Positions 10,319 to 20,213 of a stretch of 64,000 nucleotides of DNA are shown piece by piece. The position numbers and the translations under genes were made by a program. The stretch lies in contig NZ_CP022881.1 of NCBI RefSeq assembly GCF_003491325.1, forward strand, positions 1,612,001 through 1,676,000, written 5' to 3'. The notes under the pieces were generated by a model that was not told where the DNA came from, searched no databases, and saw nothing but the letters and a program-made list of their open reading frames with translations. This DNA is from Staphylococcus sp. M0911 (GTDB lineage: Bacteria; Bacillota; Bacilli; Staphylococcales; Staphylococcaceae). How positions within the stretch are numbered: position 1 is the first letter of the stretch; the number at the start of each line of letters is the position of its first letter.

Positions 10319-11058
10319 ACTCTATCACCTTCGATAGCAGATAAGATAAAACTGATATTATCTTTTGAATCATGAGCGAATGCTATACGCATGATACGCT
10401 CACCATGATCTTCTAAAGAGGCGTCTTGTTTTAATTCCTCTTGAATTTCCTCATTTCTAACATAATCTGTTAATCCATCAGAGCATAATAGTAAGAAGTC
10501 ATAAAAATTTAAGCGCTTAATAAATAAGTCTGGTGACACGCGTTTATCAGTGCCCATAACTTTTGTAATAATATTTCTTTGTGGGTGACGGTATGCTTCT
10601 TCTTCTGTGATTTGACCTGTCATCACTAAATGATTGACAAAGGAGTGATCACTAGTAATTTGATCGATTTGCCTACTGTTTATAACATATGCACGAGAAT
10701 CACCCACATTGGCAACGACAACAGTTTTATCAAATACTAATGCACAAACACAAGTCGTTCCCATACCATAATAATTTGGATTTTCTTGAGCATAATTGTA
10801 CAAATCAAAATTAATATCTTTAATATTTGTACGCAACCATTCTTCAGCTTGATGTTCTTCTATTAAGTTTTCTGATTCAAAACGTTTTTGTAGCTCATAA
10901 GTAACAAACTGACTTGCAATTTCACCAGCTCTATGACCACCCATACCATCACACAAAACTAACATTTGTTGGTTGGTTTGGTTATAAAAAATACCACCTG
11001 CATCTTCATTCTTATCTCTATGTTGTCCAGTATCAGTGAAAAATTGTGCATTTAGCAT
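10315..11058 (-). CDS. stp: PP2C-type protein phosphatase Stp1
   Basis: Dephosphorylates Stk1 and its targets. The 247-residue protein shows the metal-binding PPM motifs DKNEDAG, CDGMGGHRAGE, NVGDSRAYV, SDHSFVNHLV and CSDGLTDYV. The start chosen is the ATG giving MLNAQFFTDTGQHRDKNED; the upstream open frame overlaps rlmN and is not family-like. It is followed by stk1 with a 4-bp ATGA overlap, so kinase and phosphatase are made together. Confidence 0.96.
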   Translation of the reverse strand: MLNAQFFTDTGQHRDKNEDAGGIFYNQTNQQMLVLCDGMGGHRAGEIASQFVTYELQKRFESENLIEEHQAEEWLRTNIKDINFDLYNYAQENPNYYGMGTTCVCALVFDKTVVVANVGDSRAYVINSRQIDQITSDHSFVNHLVMTGQITEEEAYRHPQRNIITKVMGTDKRVSPDLFIKRLNFYDFLLLCSDGLTDYVRNEEIQEELKQDASLEDHGERIMRIAFAHDSKDNISFILSAIEGDRV

Positions 11059-11063
11059 TGCTC

Positions 11064-12158
11064 TTACCTCGTTTCTACTTGTCGTTCCTTCGCTCTTAAT
11101 TGACCACATGCTGCATCAATATCTGACCCTTGTTCACGTCTTATTGTAGCATTGATGCCTAATCGTTTTAACTCTTTTTCAAATTTAAAAATGTCATCTT
11201 TAGGTGTTTTAACATAATTTCTTTCTGGAACATGGTTCACAGGTATTAAATTCACGTGACAATTTAACCCTTTAATGAGATGCGCTAAATCTCTTGCATG
11301 TTCCAATTGATCATTCACACCGCCGAATAAGCCATATTCAAATGTAATTCGTCGATTCGTCTTCTCTTGATAATATTCAATGGCTTCCATTAACTTTTCA
11401 ACATTATATGCTCTGTTAATCGGCATTAATCTTGAACGCACTTCATCTTTTGCGCCATGTAAACTAACGGCAAAGTTAATTTGAATATCTTCCTCTGCGA
11501 AATCATAGATTCTAGGAATAATACCTGATGTTGATACAGTAATATGACGTGCACCTATATTTAAACTATTATCATCATTGACAATTCGCAAGAAATCCAT
11601 CATTTCGTCATAATTTTCAAATGGCTCTCCGATTCCCATAATAACGATTTGAGAGACACGCTCTTCAGTTTCATCTAACGCCTTTTGTACAGTAAGCACT
11701 TGTGAAACAATTTCACCTGCTTCTAAATTACGTTTTAATCCTCCTAATGTTGAGGCACAGAATGTACAACCGATACGACAACCTACTTGCGTTGTTACAC
11801 ATACAGAATTCCCATATTCATGACGCATTAATACTGTCTCAATTGTATATCCATCTTGCAATTCAAATAAGAATTTAATTGTACCGTCTCTACTTTCTTG
11901 TTTAACTACAGTAGTTAATGTTGTCATAGCAAAGTTATCTTTTAAAAGTTGTCTTAAATCTTTAGATAAATTCGTCATTTCATCAATACTATCAACACGT
12001 TTTTGGTATAACCATTCAAATATTTGTTTTGCTCTGAACTTTTGTTGGCCATGTTCGATAAGCCAATTTTGCATTTCATCATATCTTAATGAATAAATAG
12101 ACTGCTTCTCAAAATCAGGAAGGAATTTATTTTTCTTTTTCTTTTTATCAGTAATCAT
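11064..12158 (-). CDS. rlmN: Dual-specificity 23S rRNA (A2503) / tRNA (A37) C2-methyltransferase RlmN
   Basis: Radical-SAM enzyme that methylates C2 of A2503 in 23S rRNA and A37 in some tRNAs. The 4Fe-4S motif is CRIGCTFC (CX3CX2C). The resolving cysteine near the C-terminus is in [21 protein letters not shown] is the conserved SAM-site region. I start at the ATG giving [13 protein letters not shown] (364 residues, as in S. aureus); the longer frame runs into rsmB. It sits 1 bp after rsmB and 5 bp before stp. It is the chromosomal housekeeping enzyme and does not look like Cfr. Confidence 0.96.
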   Translation of the reverse strand: MITDKKKKKNKFLPDFEKQSIYSLRYDEMQNWLIEHGQQKFRAKQIFEWLYQKRVDSIDEMTNLSKDLRQLLKDNFAMTTLTTVVKQESRDGTIKFLFELQDGYTIETVLMRHEYGNSVCVTTQVGCRIGCTFCASTLGGLKRNLEAGEIVSQVLTVQKALDETEERVSQIVIMGIGEPFENYDEMMDFLRIVNDDNSLNIGARHITVSTSGIIPRIYDFAEEDIQINFAVSLHGAKDEVRSRLMPINRAYNVEKLMEAIEYYQEKTNRRITFEYGLFGGVNDQLEHARDLAHLIKGLNCHVNLIPVNHVPERNYVKTPKDDIFKFEKELKRLGINATIRREQGSDIDAACGQLRAKERQVETR

Positions 12159-12159
12159 T

Positions 12160-13467
12160 TTAACTTTCCTTTCTTTTAATTCTAGCGATAAAGAATCCAT
12201 CTGAGTGGTAGTCTTGAGGGAATACTTGTAATGTCTTCACCATTTCCCCTGTCATTGGGTGTTGGAATGGTTCGAATTCGAAATCTTTATTTTGTTTTAA
12301 AAATGTATAGACAACATTTTCGTTTTCCATTTGTTCAATCGTACATGTTGAATAAATAATTGAGCCACCTGGCTTCACGTTATGCTTAACATTCTCCACT
12401 ATTTGTAATTGCAATTCAACTAATGATTGTATAGAATTTTTCGACTGCGTGTATTTTATTTCAGGTTTATGTCTTAATACACCAAAGCCACTACAAGGTG
12501 CATCTACTAGAATCTTGTCATATTGATTATTATAAGGTTTGGTTGCATCATGTTGATAAGCTTTAATATTTTTCAATCTAAGCTTTCTTATATTGAAATC
12601 TATTAATTTAATTTTATGGTCATGGATATCAGTTGCATCCACATGTCCCTCCGGAGATAAAATTTCGGCGATGTGACACGCTTTTCCTCCTGGTGCACTA
12701 CATGCATCAAGGACTGAATCATCTCTGTTTAAGCCCATAATATGTGCAACAAACATAGAACTTTTATCTTGAATTGAAACTAAACCATCCTTAAATGCTC
12801 TTGAATTAACAATCGGTTTGCCTGAAATATGGAGACAAAATGGTAACACATCATCTCGTTCAACAGTATAATTCTCTTTCTCTAATGCACTAATAATGTT
12901 ATCAATAGAACCTCTCGTAATATTTGCTCTAACAGTGGTTGCTACTGGCTCTAAAAATGACTGTGCAATTGCTTCTGTTTGTTCTAAACCGTAATGTGTT
13001 ACCCAATGATCAACAAGCCATTTTGGTAAACTATATTGAATGGCGATACGTTTTTTATCATCTTGTATATCTTTAACATCAGGCAATTCACTTCTCATGA
13101 TTGTACGTAGAATACCATTAACCACATTGCCGGTATAATAGCCGCCTTCTTCTTTTGCAATCTCAACCGCTTCATTAATAATGGCATGATTCGGTACCTT
13201 ATCTAAATATACATATTGATAGATACTCATCCATAACAACTCACGTACCCAACCTTTTATCTTAGTTTTTAAGAAAGGCTTCAAATAAAAATCTAACGTG
13301 TATTTGCGTTTAACAGTCCCATATACAAGTTCAGTGAAAAGACCTTTATCTAAATCACTAATCTCATAAGTAGAGAGTACTTCATTGATTTCTAGATTGC
13401 TATATGCACCTTCATCTAATATTGCCTGTATTGTCTCAAATGCGAGACCTCTTATCGAATTTGTCAT
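12160..13467 (-). CDS. rsmB: 16S rRNA (cytosine967-C5)-methyltransferase RsmB
   Basis: Methylates C967 of 16S rRNA. The N-terminal NusB-like RNA-binding domain (about 1-140) is followed by the SAM-dependent domain with [16 protein letters not shown] (SAM binding), [14 protein letters not shown] and [13 protein letters not shown], which carries the second conserved cysteine used in catalysis. The 435-residue length is standard. Its ATG overlaps the fmt stop by 4 bp, and rlmN follows 1 bp later. Confidence 0.96.
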   Translation of the reverse strand: MTNSIRGLAFETIQAILDEGAYSNLEINEVLSTYEISDLDKGLFTELVYGTVKRKYTLDFYLKPFLKTKIKGWVRELLWMSIYQYVYLDKVPNHAIINEAVEIAKEEGGYYTGNVVNGILRTIMRSELPDVKDIQDDKKRIAIQYSLPKWLVDHWVTHYGLEQTEAIAQSFLEPVATTVRANITRGSIDNIISALEKENYTVERDDVLPFCLHISGKPIVNSRAFKDGLVSIQDKSSMFVAHIMGLNRDDSVLDACSAPGGKACHIAEILSPEGHVDATDIHDHKIKLIDFNIRKLRLKNIKAYQHDATKPYNNQYDKILVDAPCSGFGVLRHKPEIKYTQSKNSIQSLVELQLQIVENVKHNVKPGGSIIYSTCTIEQMENENVVYTFLKQNKDFEFEPFQHPMTGEMVKTLQVFPQDYHSDGFFIARIKRKES

Positions 13468-14396
13468 ACTAATTTCTTCCCAACTAGTGATTCTTGAACA
13501 CCACTTAAATAATTTGCTACTTGCATACGTTTTTTACCGGCTAATTGTATATCAGTTAGTGCAATACATTCATCTGAAGCTGTTGCAACAACAATTGCTT
13601 TTTTAGTCGTTTCTACAATCGTTCCAGGTTCTCCTTGTTTACCAGAAACGATGTGCGCACTATATATTTTTAAATTTTTATCATCCATGATGGTATAAGC
13701 TACTGGCCAAGGAGATAAGCCACGAATATGATTATGAATTACCTGTGCATCTTGGTTCCAATTAATTTTTTCATCTTCACGACTAATATTAGAAGCAAAT
13801 GAAGCTTGAGCTTCATCTTGAACAATACTATCGTTTGTACCATTTAAGATAGACGGTAAAGTTTCTTTAAGTAAATCAGCACCTAAAAAACTTAGCTTAT
13901 CATGCATAGAACCAACATTATCATCTTGTTCAATTGCAATTGCACGTTGTGAAATAATATTTCCTGCATCTAATTTTTTCACCATATACATGATCGTGAT
14001 TCCTGTTTCTCTTTCACCATCAATAATCGCTTGGTGAATCGGTGCACCGCCACGATATTTAGGTAATAAAGATGCATGTACATTAATAGCACCTAATTTA
14101 GGTGAATCTAATAAAGATTCAGGTAAGATTTGCCCAAATGCAGCTGTAACAATTAAATCAGCATCCATGTCTAATAAAGTTTGTAATTCATCAGAATCTT
14201 TTATTTTTTCAGGTTGATATACTGGTATATCATGCTCTAATGCTACTTTTTTAACTGGTGGTGGTGTCATGACACGTTTTCTACCTACTGGTCTATCTGG
14301 TTGCGTTACTACTGCAACTACTTCTTGTTCTGCGATTAGCATTTCTAATACTTTTGTCGAAAAATCAGGTGTCCCCATAAAAATTATTTTACTCAT
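13464..14396 (-). CDS. fmt: Methionyl-tRNA formyltransferase
   Basis: Formylates the initiator Met-tRNA. The 310-residue protein has the formyltransferase N-domain with [13 protein letters not shown] at the start, the catalytic and folate loop [21 protein letters not shown], and an OB-fold C-domain. The ATG giving [12 protein letters not shown] is used (matching the family start); it overlaps the upstream deformylase-like gene by 8 bp. Confidence 0.96.
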   Translation of the reverse strand: MSKIIFMGTPDFSTKVLEMLIAEQEVVAVVTQPDRPVGRKRVMTPPPVKKVALEHDIPVYQPEKIKDSDELQTLLDMDADLIVTAAFGQILPESLLDSPKLGAINVHASLLPKYRGGAPIHQAIIDGERETGITIMYMVKKLDAGNIISQRAIAIEQDDNVGSMHDKLSFLGADLLKETLPSILNGTNDSIVQDEAQASFASNISREDEKINWNQDAQVIHNHIRGLSPWPVAYTIMDDKNLKIYSAHIVSGKQGEPGTIVETTKKAIVVATASDECIALTDIQLAGKKRMQVANYLSGVQESLVGKKLV

Positions 14397-14877
14397 ATTC
14401 GAAATACGCCTCCATTTCTTCTTCACTTAGTATACGTTTAGCCTTTTCTGTGAAAAATATGCCATTGAGTTGATCTATCGTATGTAAAATCATTCTAGCT
14501 ACATCATCATATGCTGTAAGTTCAACAGTATTCCCATTGATATCATTACTTTCTACAACAATCATTTTGCTACGTTCAACTTCACCAAACACATTTGGCA
14601 AACTGACTGACCCTTCTAAATCAGTAATGGTTTCTTCAGATTGTTTTTTTATTTTCGGGTTAATCAGTTGTAGCAATCCTTCCATTTCCATATCTACAAT
14701 CGCTACTTGTTGGTTAATGCCAATTTGATTAGCACTGAGTGCAGACCCTTCCAAAGCATATAGACTATCTTCTGCATCTATTAACGTTTGCTTTAATTGA
14801 TCATCAAAATGTTTAACTGGATTTGCAGGTTGATTAAAAATTGGATGTTCTGATTTTACTAATTTTTTTACTGACAC
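14389..14877 (-). CDS. Peptide-deformylase-like protein with lost catalytic residues
   Basis: A 162-residue protein with deformylase fold signatures in the normal place next to fmt. All three catalytic motifs are changed. Motif 1 (GxGxAAxQ) reads GSALSANQ at 44-51. Motif 2 (EGCLS) reads EGSVS at 88-92, so the metal-binding Cys is Ser. Motif 3 (HExxH) reads HTIDQ at 132-136, losing the catalytic Glu and one metal His. It is therefore unlikely to be an active metallo-deformylase; a true def should lie elsewhere. The reading frame is intact and the gene is coupled to fmt, so it is probably a maintained protein of unknown role rather than a pseudogene. Confidence 0.85.
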   Translation of the reverse strand: MSVKKLVKSEHPIFNQPANPVKHFDDQLKQTLIDAEDSLYALEGSALSANQIGINQQVAIVDMEMEGLLQLINPKIKKQSEETITDLEGSVSLPNVFGEVERSKMIVVESNDINGNTVELTAYDDVARMILHTIDQLNGIFFTEKAKRILSEEEMEAYFEYE

Positions 14878-15084
14878 ATTTAACGCTCCTCATTAAAATT
14901 CATCAAACCATTATAACTTAATTAGCACAAAATTGCGACCTCTCCTAATCAGACTATAGGATGAGGTCAATGTCTTTGACTTTAATATTATATTTTATAA
15001 AATATAAATGAGTAGTATGTTTTGAAAATAGAAAAGTCTTTCAAAATCATTAATTTATTTTTTATAAAGTGAGGTGTAACCATT

Positions 15085-15288
15085 ATGGAAGTCAATAAAG
15101 TCATTTACATTTTATTAGCAGTGTTTTTAGGAAGCTTTGGAATTCATAAATTCTATGCTGGTAAAACGATGCAAGGCATCTTACACATCTTATTCTGTTG
15201 GACAGCGATTCCTCATGTATTAGCAATTATTAGTGCTATTCTAACATTATTCAAGCCTGCAGATGAAAATGGTAATGTGACAATGTAA
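15085..15288 (+). CDS. TM2-domain small membrane protein
   Basis: A 67-residue protein with two membrane segments (about 5-22 and 32-55) joined by the TM2 turn, including FLGSFGIHKFYAGK. GTGAGGTG lies upstream of the ATG. The function of bacterial TM2 proteins is unknown. It is read opposite to the conserved def-fmt and priA blocks on either side and has its own terminator, so it looks like an independent insertion into the cluster. G+C content looks like its neighbours. Confidence 0.85.
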   Translation: MEVNKVIYILLAVFLGSFGIHKFYAGKTMQGILHILFCWTAIPHVLAIISAILTLFKPADENGNVTM

Positions 15289-15316
15289 TTTAGCATTGCA
15301 CTACAACCTAACAAAT

Positions 15317-15358
15317 AAAGCCATTGTGTGTCATCTTTATGTCACACAATGGCTTTTC
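15317..15358. terminator. Bidirectional terminator between TM2 gene and priA
   Basis: AAAGCCATTGTGTG (15317-15330) pairs perfectly with CACACAATGGCTTT (15343-15356). It lies between convergent genes. The T tract is short on both sides. Confidence 0.75.
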
Positions 15359-15361
15359 TAT

Positions 15362-17770
15362 TTACATCATCATTTGCGGATTAATGTCGATTTTTAATGC
15401 TAATTTGTCCTTAACATATTGATCATGATAGTAATCGTCTAAATATTGAAGTGCTTTATGAAGTTCAGGCTCCCGTTTGTATTTAACTAAAATTTGGAAA
15501 CGATATTCGTTATTAATTCTAGATAGTGCTGCGGGTGATGGCCCTAAAACAAGCGCTTGATCTGTTAGGTGTTGTAATAAGATTTTATGAATATGCTTAG
15601 AAGCTTCCATTACTTTTTTCATTTCTTTATGTGAAATCGTGAAGTTAATTAAAAAGTAATACGGCGGATATTTTCCTAGTTTGCGATAAGTCATCTCTTG
15701 TTGATAAAACGTTAAATAATCATTTTTCTTAACATCTTCAATGGCATAATGTTCTGGATTATACGTTTGAATAATTACTTTACCTTCTTTTTCATGTCGA
15801 CCTGCACGACCTGCCACTTGTGTTAATAATTGATATGTTCGTTCACTCGCTCTGAAATCAGGTAAATTGAGCATGGTATCTGCATTGAGCACCCCAACAA
15901 GAGTGATGTTTGGATAGTCTAGCCCTTTGGCAATCATCTGTGTGCCTAAAAGTATATCACCTTTACCATTTTCAAAATCATTGAGTAACTTTTCATGCGC
16001 ACCTTTACGTGAAGTCGTATCAACATCCATTCGAATAATTTTGGCCTGTTCAAATTCTTGTTGTAATAACTCTTCAACTCTTTGTGTTCCCGTACCAACT
16101 TGTCTAATATGTTCACTCTCACAATTAGGACATCGATTAGGTGGTGTTTCTTGATATCCACAATAGTGACATTTCAGTAGATCTGTCGTCTTATGGTAGG
16201 TTAAAGAAATATCACAGTTCGGACATTGTGGTACATGACCACAATCACGACATAACATAAATGAAGCGTAGCCTCTTCGATTTAAGAATAATACAATTTG
16301 TTCATTGTTATTTAAACAATGTTGAATCGCATCTCTTAACGTTGATGAGAACATTGAACGGTTGCCTTCAGCGAGCTCTTCGCGCATGTCCACGATATCA
16401 ATTTCTGGTAATGCTTGATTATTCACTCTATGTGGTAATGCAAGTAATTGATAGACATTTTTTTCAGCACGTGCATACGATTCTAAACTTGGTGTCGCAC
16501 TGCCTAATATGACTGGACAATGGTGATAACGACTTCTCCATTGAGCAATATCTCTAGCATGATATCTAGGATAATCTTCTTGCTTATATGTAGACTCGTG
16601 CTCTTCATCGATGATGATTAATCCTAAGTTTTTAAATGGTGCGAATATACTAGAGCGTGCACCGACACTAACTTGTGCACGTCCATCACGAATTTTTTGC
16701 CATTCATCGTAACGTTCTCCATTTGATAAACCTGAATGTAATACAGCAACATCATCACCAAAACGACGTTTGACTCTTAATACCATTTGAGGTGTTAAAG
16801 CAATTTCAGGTACAAGCATCATAGCTTGTTTACCTTGATTTAGAGCGGATTCAATTGCTTGTAAATAGACCTCCGTTTTACCAGAACCTGTCACACCATG
16901 TAATAAAAAGGTTCTTTCTTCGTTGGCATCTATTTTCTCTTTGATTGCATCAAAAGCGCTTTGTTGGTCATGTGTTAATTGACGCTTATCTTCTTTCTCA
17001 AAAATTCGATTCGCAAATGGATCTCTTTCTATTTCAGCATCATATTTTTCCAAGTATCCCTTCTTAATAAGGGTATCTAAACTTGATTTAGAGAATCCCA
17101 TTTCTTCAATTTCTTTTAAAAAGACATCTCTATGACGTTCATCTAATAAGTACGCATATAAATCATATTGTTTAAGCGCTTTTTCCAAATGATTAAGTAT
17201 CTCATCCGGATTTCCTATTTCTGTCACTTTAACGGCACGTTGCGTTTTCTTCTTAATATTTTGCGATAAAATTGTTGTTTCTTTTATGATGTCTTGCTTT
17301 AGTAAATCATTCAACGCTTCTAAATCATCATTTTTTTGAGCATCTTTATAGAAATAATAACCTTCTTTATTAAATCGCTTTAAAAGTAATTCAGGTATAT
17401 CATCACCTTTAAGAACCTCAAATGCCTTTTGATATTTAGCTTTTATTGCATTCGGTAACATCACTTCTAAAACAGATATACGTTTTGTTAAATGATAATG
17501 ACTAAGCCATTCACTGAGTTCAATTAACTCAGGTGTTAGCTCTGGTTTAATATCTTGTATTTCTTTAATTTCCTTTAGCTTACTGATATCAATACCTTCA
17601 TCAGGTTGACTTTGAATACTCATCACATAGCCTTGTATTGTTCTTGGTCCAAAAGGTACAATCACTCGCACACCTATTTGAACAAATGATTGCAGTCGTT
17701 CGGGAATGATATAATCAAACTTAAAGTCGACGCTTTTCGAAGGTATGTCCACAATAACCTTAGCTATCAT
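15362..17770 (-). CDS. priA: Primosomal protein N' (replication-restart helicase PriA)
   Basis: Restarts collapsed replication forks by loading the primosome. The 802-residue protein has the 3'-end-binding N-domain (PFGPRTIQGYV), Walker A in GVTGSGKTEVY, DEEH, and a zinc-binding insertion with paired cysteines (CRDCGHVPQCPNC ... CHYCGY ... CPNC). Further helicase motifs follow, with QVAGRAGR. The start is the ATG giving MIAKVIVDIP, preceded by AGGTGG; that ATG overlaps the coaBC stop by one base, so the pair is translationally coupled. Confidence 0.96.
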   Translation of the reverse strand: MIAKVIVDIPSKSVDFKFDYIIPERLQSFVQIGVRVIVPFGPRTIQGYVMSIQSQPDEGIDISKLKEIKEIQDIKPELTPELIELSEWLSHYHLTKRISVLEVMLPNAIKAKYQKAFEVLKGDDIPELLLKRFNKEGYYFYKDAQKNDDLEALNDLLKQDIIKETTILSQNIKKKTQRAVKVTEIGNPDEILNHLEKALKQYDLYAYLLDERHRDVFLKEIEEMGFSKSSLDTLIKKGYLEKYDAEIERDPFANRIFEKEDKRQLTHDQQSAFDAIKEKIDANEERTFLLHGVTGSGKTEVYLQAIESALNQGKQAMMLVPEIALTPQMVLRVKRRFGDDVAVLHSGLSNGERYDEWQKIRDGRAQVSVGARSSIFAPFKNLGLIIIDEEHESTYKQEDYPRYHARDIAQWRSRYHHCPVILGSATPSLESYARAEKNVYQLLALPHRVNNQALPEIDIVDMREELAEGNRSMFSSTLRDAIQHCLNNNEQIVLFLNRRGYASFMLCRDCGHVPQCPNCDISLTYHKTTDLLKCHYCGYQETPPNRCPNCESEHIRQVGTGTQRVEELLQQEFEQAKIIRMDVDTTSRKGAHEKLLNDFENGKGDILLGTQMIAKGLDYPNITLVGVLNADTMLNLPDFRASERTYQLLTQVAGRAGRHEKEGKVIIQTYNPEHYAIEDVKKNDYLTFYQQEMTYRKLGKYPPYYFLINFTISHKEMKKVMEASKHIHKILLQHLTDQALVLGPSPAALSRINNEYRFQILVKYKREPELHKALQYLDDYYHDQYVKDKLALKIDINPQMMM

Positions 17771-18969
17771 TATTGCCACCTAGTTTCTAATTCGTCTAAA
17801 ATATCGTTGGCAATTTCAACTTTTTTGCCTTTCTTAATATTGATCATATCTTGATTTTTAAAATGCATTGTTAATTCATTTTCATCTGAACTAAATCCAA
17901 TTGAGTGGTCGCCTACATTATTTGAAATAATCACATCTGCATTTTTACGTTTTAATTTATCTTGTGCATACTTTTCAATATTTTGTGTTTCTGCTGCAAA
18001 CCCTACTAAATATTGATGTGTTTTATGCTCACCAAGATATTTTAGTATGTCTTGTGTTCGTTTGAAATTAACAGTTACATCACCATCTTGTTTTTTCATT
18101 TTATGGTCTAGAACTTCTGATGGCGTATAATCTGAGACGGCAGCCGCTTTCACAACAATATCTTGCATATCATATCGTTTAGCGGTTTCCTGAAACATCT
18201 CTTCTGCGCTTTCAACATGAATAACTTCAATACCTTCTGGATCTGCCAATTGTGTCGGACCAGTGACCAACGTAACATGTGCACCACGTTTTTTTAACGC
18301 ATTAGCAATAGCAAATCCCATTTTCCCTGAAGATCGATTAGATACAAATCTAACTGGATCAATAACTTCAATCGTTGGCCCTGCAGTAACTAATGCATGT
18401 TTATCATTAAATGAACTTTCCACTTGAATCTCTTGTTGATGGAAATATTGATTGATGACTGAAACTATTTGTAAAGGTTCTTCCATTCGTCCTTTAGCGA
18501 CATATCCACACGCTAAGTAGCCGTCTCCTGGCTCTATAAATTGATAACCATCAGCTTTGAGCGTTTCTATATTATGTTGCGTGCGCTTATTTTCATACAT
18601 ATGTACATTCATTGCAGGTGCAATAAACGTTTGTGTTTCTGTTGCTAATAACGTTGACGTAATCATATCGTCTGCAATACCCACACTTAACTTCGCAATT
18701 GTATTGGCAGTTGCTGGTGCAACAATAATGACATCTGCCCAATCCCCCAATGCCACATGTTGAATTTCTTGCGGGTTTTCTTCTTTAAAAGTATTTGTAT
18801 ATACTGGATTTTTACTTATAGACTGAAAAGCCAATGGTGTTACAAATTCTTGTGCATGATTTGAAAGCATGACACGCACTTCGTAACCAGCTTGAGTAAG
18901 TTTACTTGTTAAATCAATTGCTTTATATGCTGCAATACCGCCTGTTACTGCTAATAAAATATGTTTCAT
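17770..18969 (-). CDS. coaBC: Bifunctional phosphopantothenoylcysteine decarboxylase / phosphopantothenate-cysteine ligase
   Basis: Two steps of coenzyme A synthesis in one 399-residue protein. The N-terminal CoaC flavoprotein half has VTGGIAAYKAIDL, the active-site His region NPQEIQHVALGDWAD, PAMNVHMYEN and the substrate-clamp cysteine in ACGYVAKGRMEEP. The CoaB half follows with VTAGPTIEVIDPVRFVSNRSSGKMG. Standard length. It is linked to priA downstream; rpoZ-gmk upstream is separated by a terminator. Confidence 0.96.
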   Translation of the reverse strand: MKHILLAVTGGIAAYKAIDLTSKLTQAGYEVRVMLSNHAQEFVTPLAFQSISKNPVYTNTFKEENPQEIQHVALGDWADVIIVAPATANTIAKLSVGIADDMITSTLLATETQTFIAPAMNVHMYENKRTQHNIETLKADGYQFIEPGDGYLACGYVAKGRMEEPLQIVSVINQYFHQQEIQVESSFNDKHALVTAGPTIEVIDPVRFVSNRSSGKMGFAIANALKKRGAHVTLVTGPTQLADPEGIEVIHVESAEEMFQETAKRYDMQDIVVKAAAVSDYTPSEVLDHKMKKQDGDVTVNFKRTQDILKYLGEHKTHQYLVGFAAETQNIEKYAQDKLKRKNADVIISNNVGDHSIGFSSDENELTMHFKNQDMINIKKGKKVEIANDILDELETRWQ

Positions 18970-19095
18970 TATCTACTTCTCCTTAAAACATTCTCATTTC
19001 ACTGAATTCATTTCTTTAAATGAGGATATTCACACAATTTATATTCGCATCTATGTTCAAATTTATATTAATTATACACAAATTGTCGCTAATAT

Positions 19096-19167
19096 AAAAA
19101 AAACACACCTCATCTACATGATATATCCATCACAAGATTGTAATGAAATATCTTCAAAAAGGTGTGT
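19096..19167 (-). terminator. Terminator after rpoZ
   Basis: AGGTGTGT (19160-19167) pairs with ACACACCT (19103-19110), with an inner GATAT/ATATC stem between the arms. On the minus strand it ends in GTGTGTTTTTTTTAT. The long branched shape is unusual, but the T-run is clear. Confidence 0.65.
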
Positions 19168-19185
19168 CATAAAATTAGTATATGA

Positions 19186-19397
19186 TTATCCTAAAAATTC
19201 TTGCGGGATAACTGGTGATACTTTGCCATCTGCAATTTCTTCTAATGCTTTACCAACAGGCTTAGCTGAATGATATTCAGTTTCTAAAGCTGTTTCTGGT
19301 CTTTCGTCTAATTCACGAGCTCTTTTTGCGGCAGTCGTTGCGATAAGATATTTAGATGTAATCTTACCTGTTAATTGGTTTAATGGTGGATTTAACA

Positions 19398-19398
<1 letters not shown>
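19186..19398 (-). CDS. rpoZ: DNA-directed RNA polymerase omega subunit
   Basis: A 70-residue protein, MLNPPLNQLTGKITSKYLIA, with the core KRARELDE motif of omega. It assists assembly of RNA polymerase. Its start codon shares one base with the gmk stop, the normal gmk-rpoZ operon. Confidence 0.95.
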
Positions 19399-20024
<626 letters not shown>

Positions 20025-20213
20025 TTACGACCTCTCTAAGCTATTCTTCTATTATTTAAATATGATATCATATTGCACTTGAAATTGTATAGAGATACTT
20101 TGAGCAGTTATCCTCATTTTTCAAATATTCAATGTTTTGAACACGATGTATGACCATTAGCACAATGCATGTTACAATAATGAGAATGAATAAAATGAAG
20201 GTGGCAGATAATT

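Noticed and set aside
11064..12158. cfr-like resistance methyltransferase
   Set aside because: Sequence, length and position between rsmB and stp match housekeeping RlmN.
16261..16512. 83-codon plus-strand frame antisense to priA
   Set aside because: Shadow of the conserved helicase gene; no ribosome-binding site or family match.
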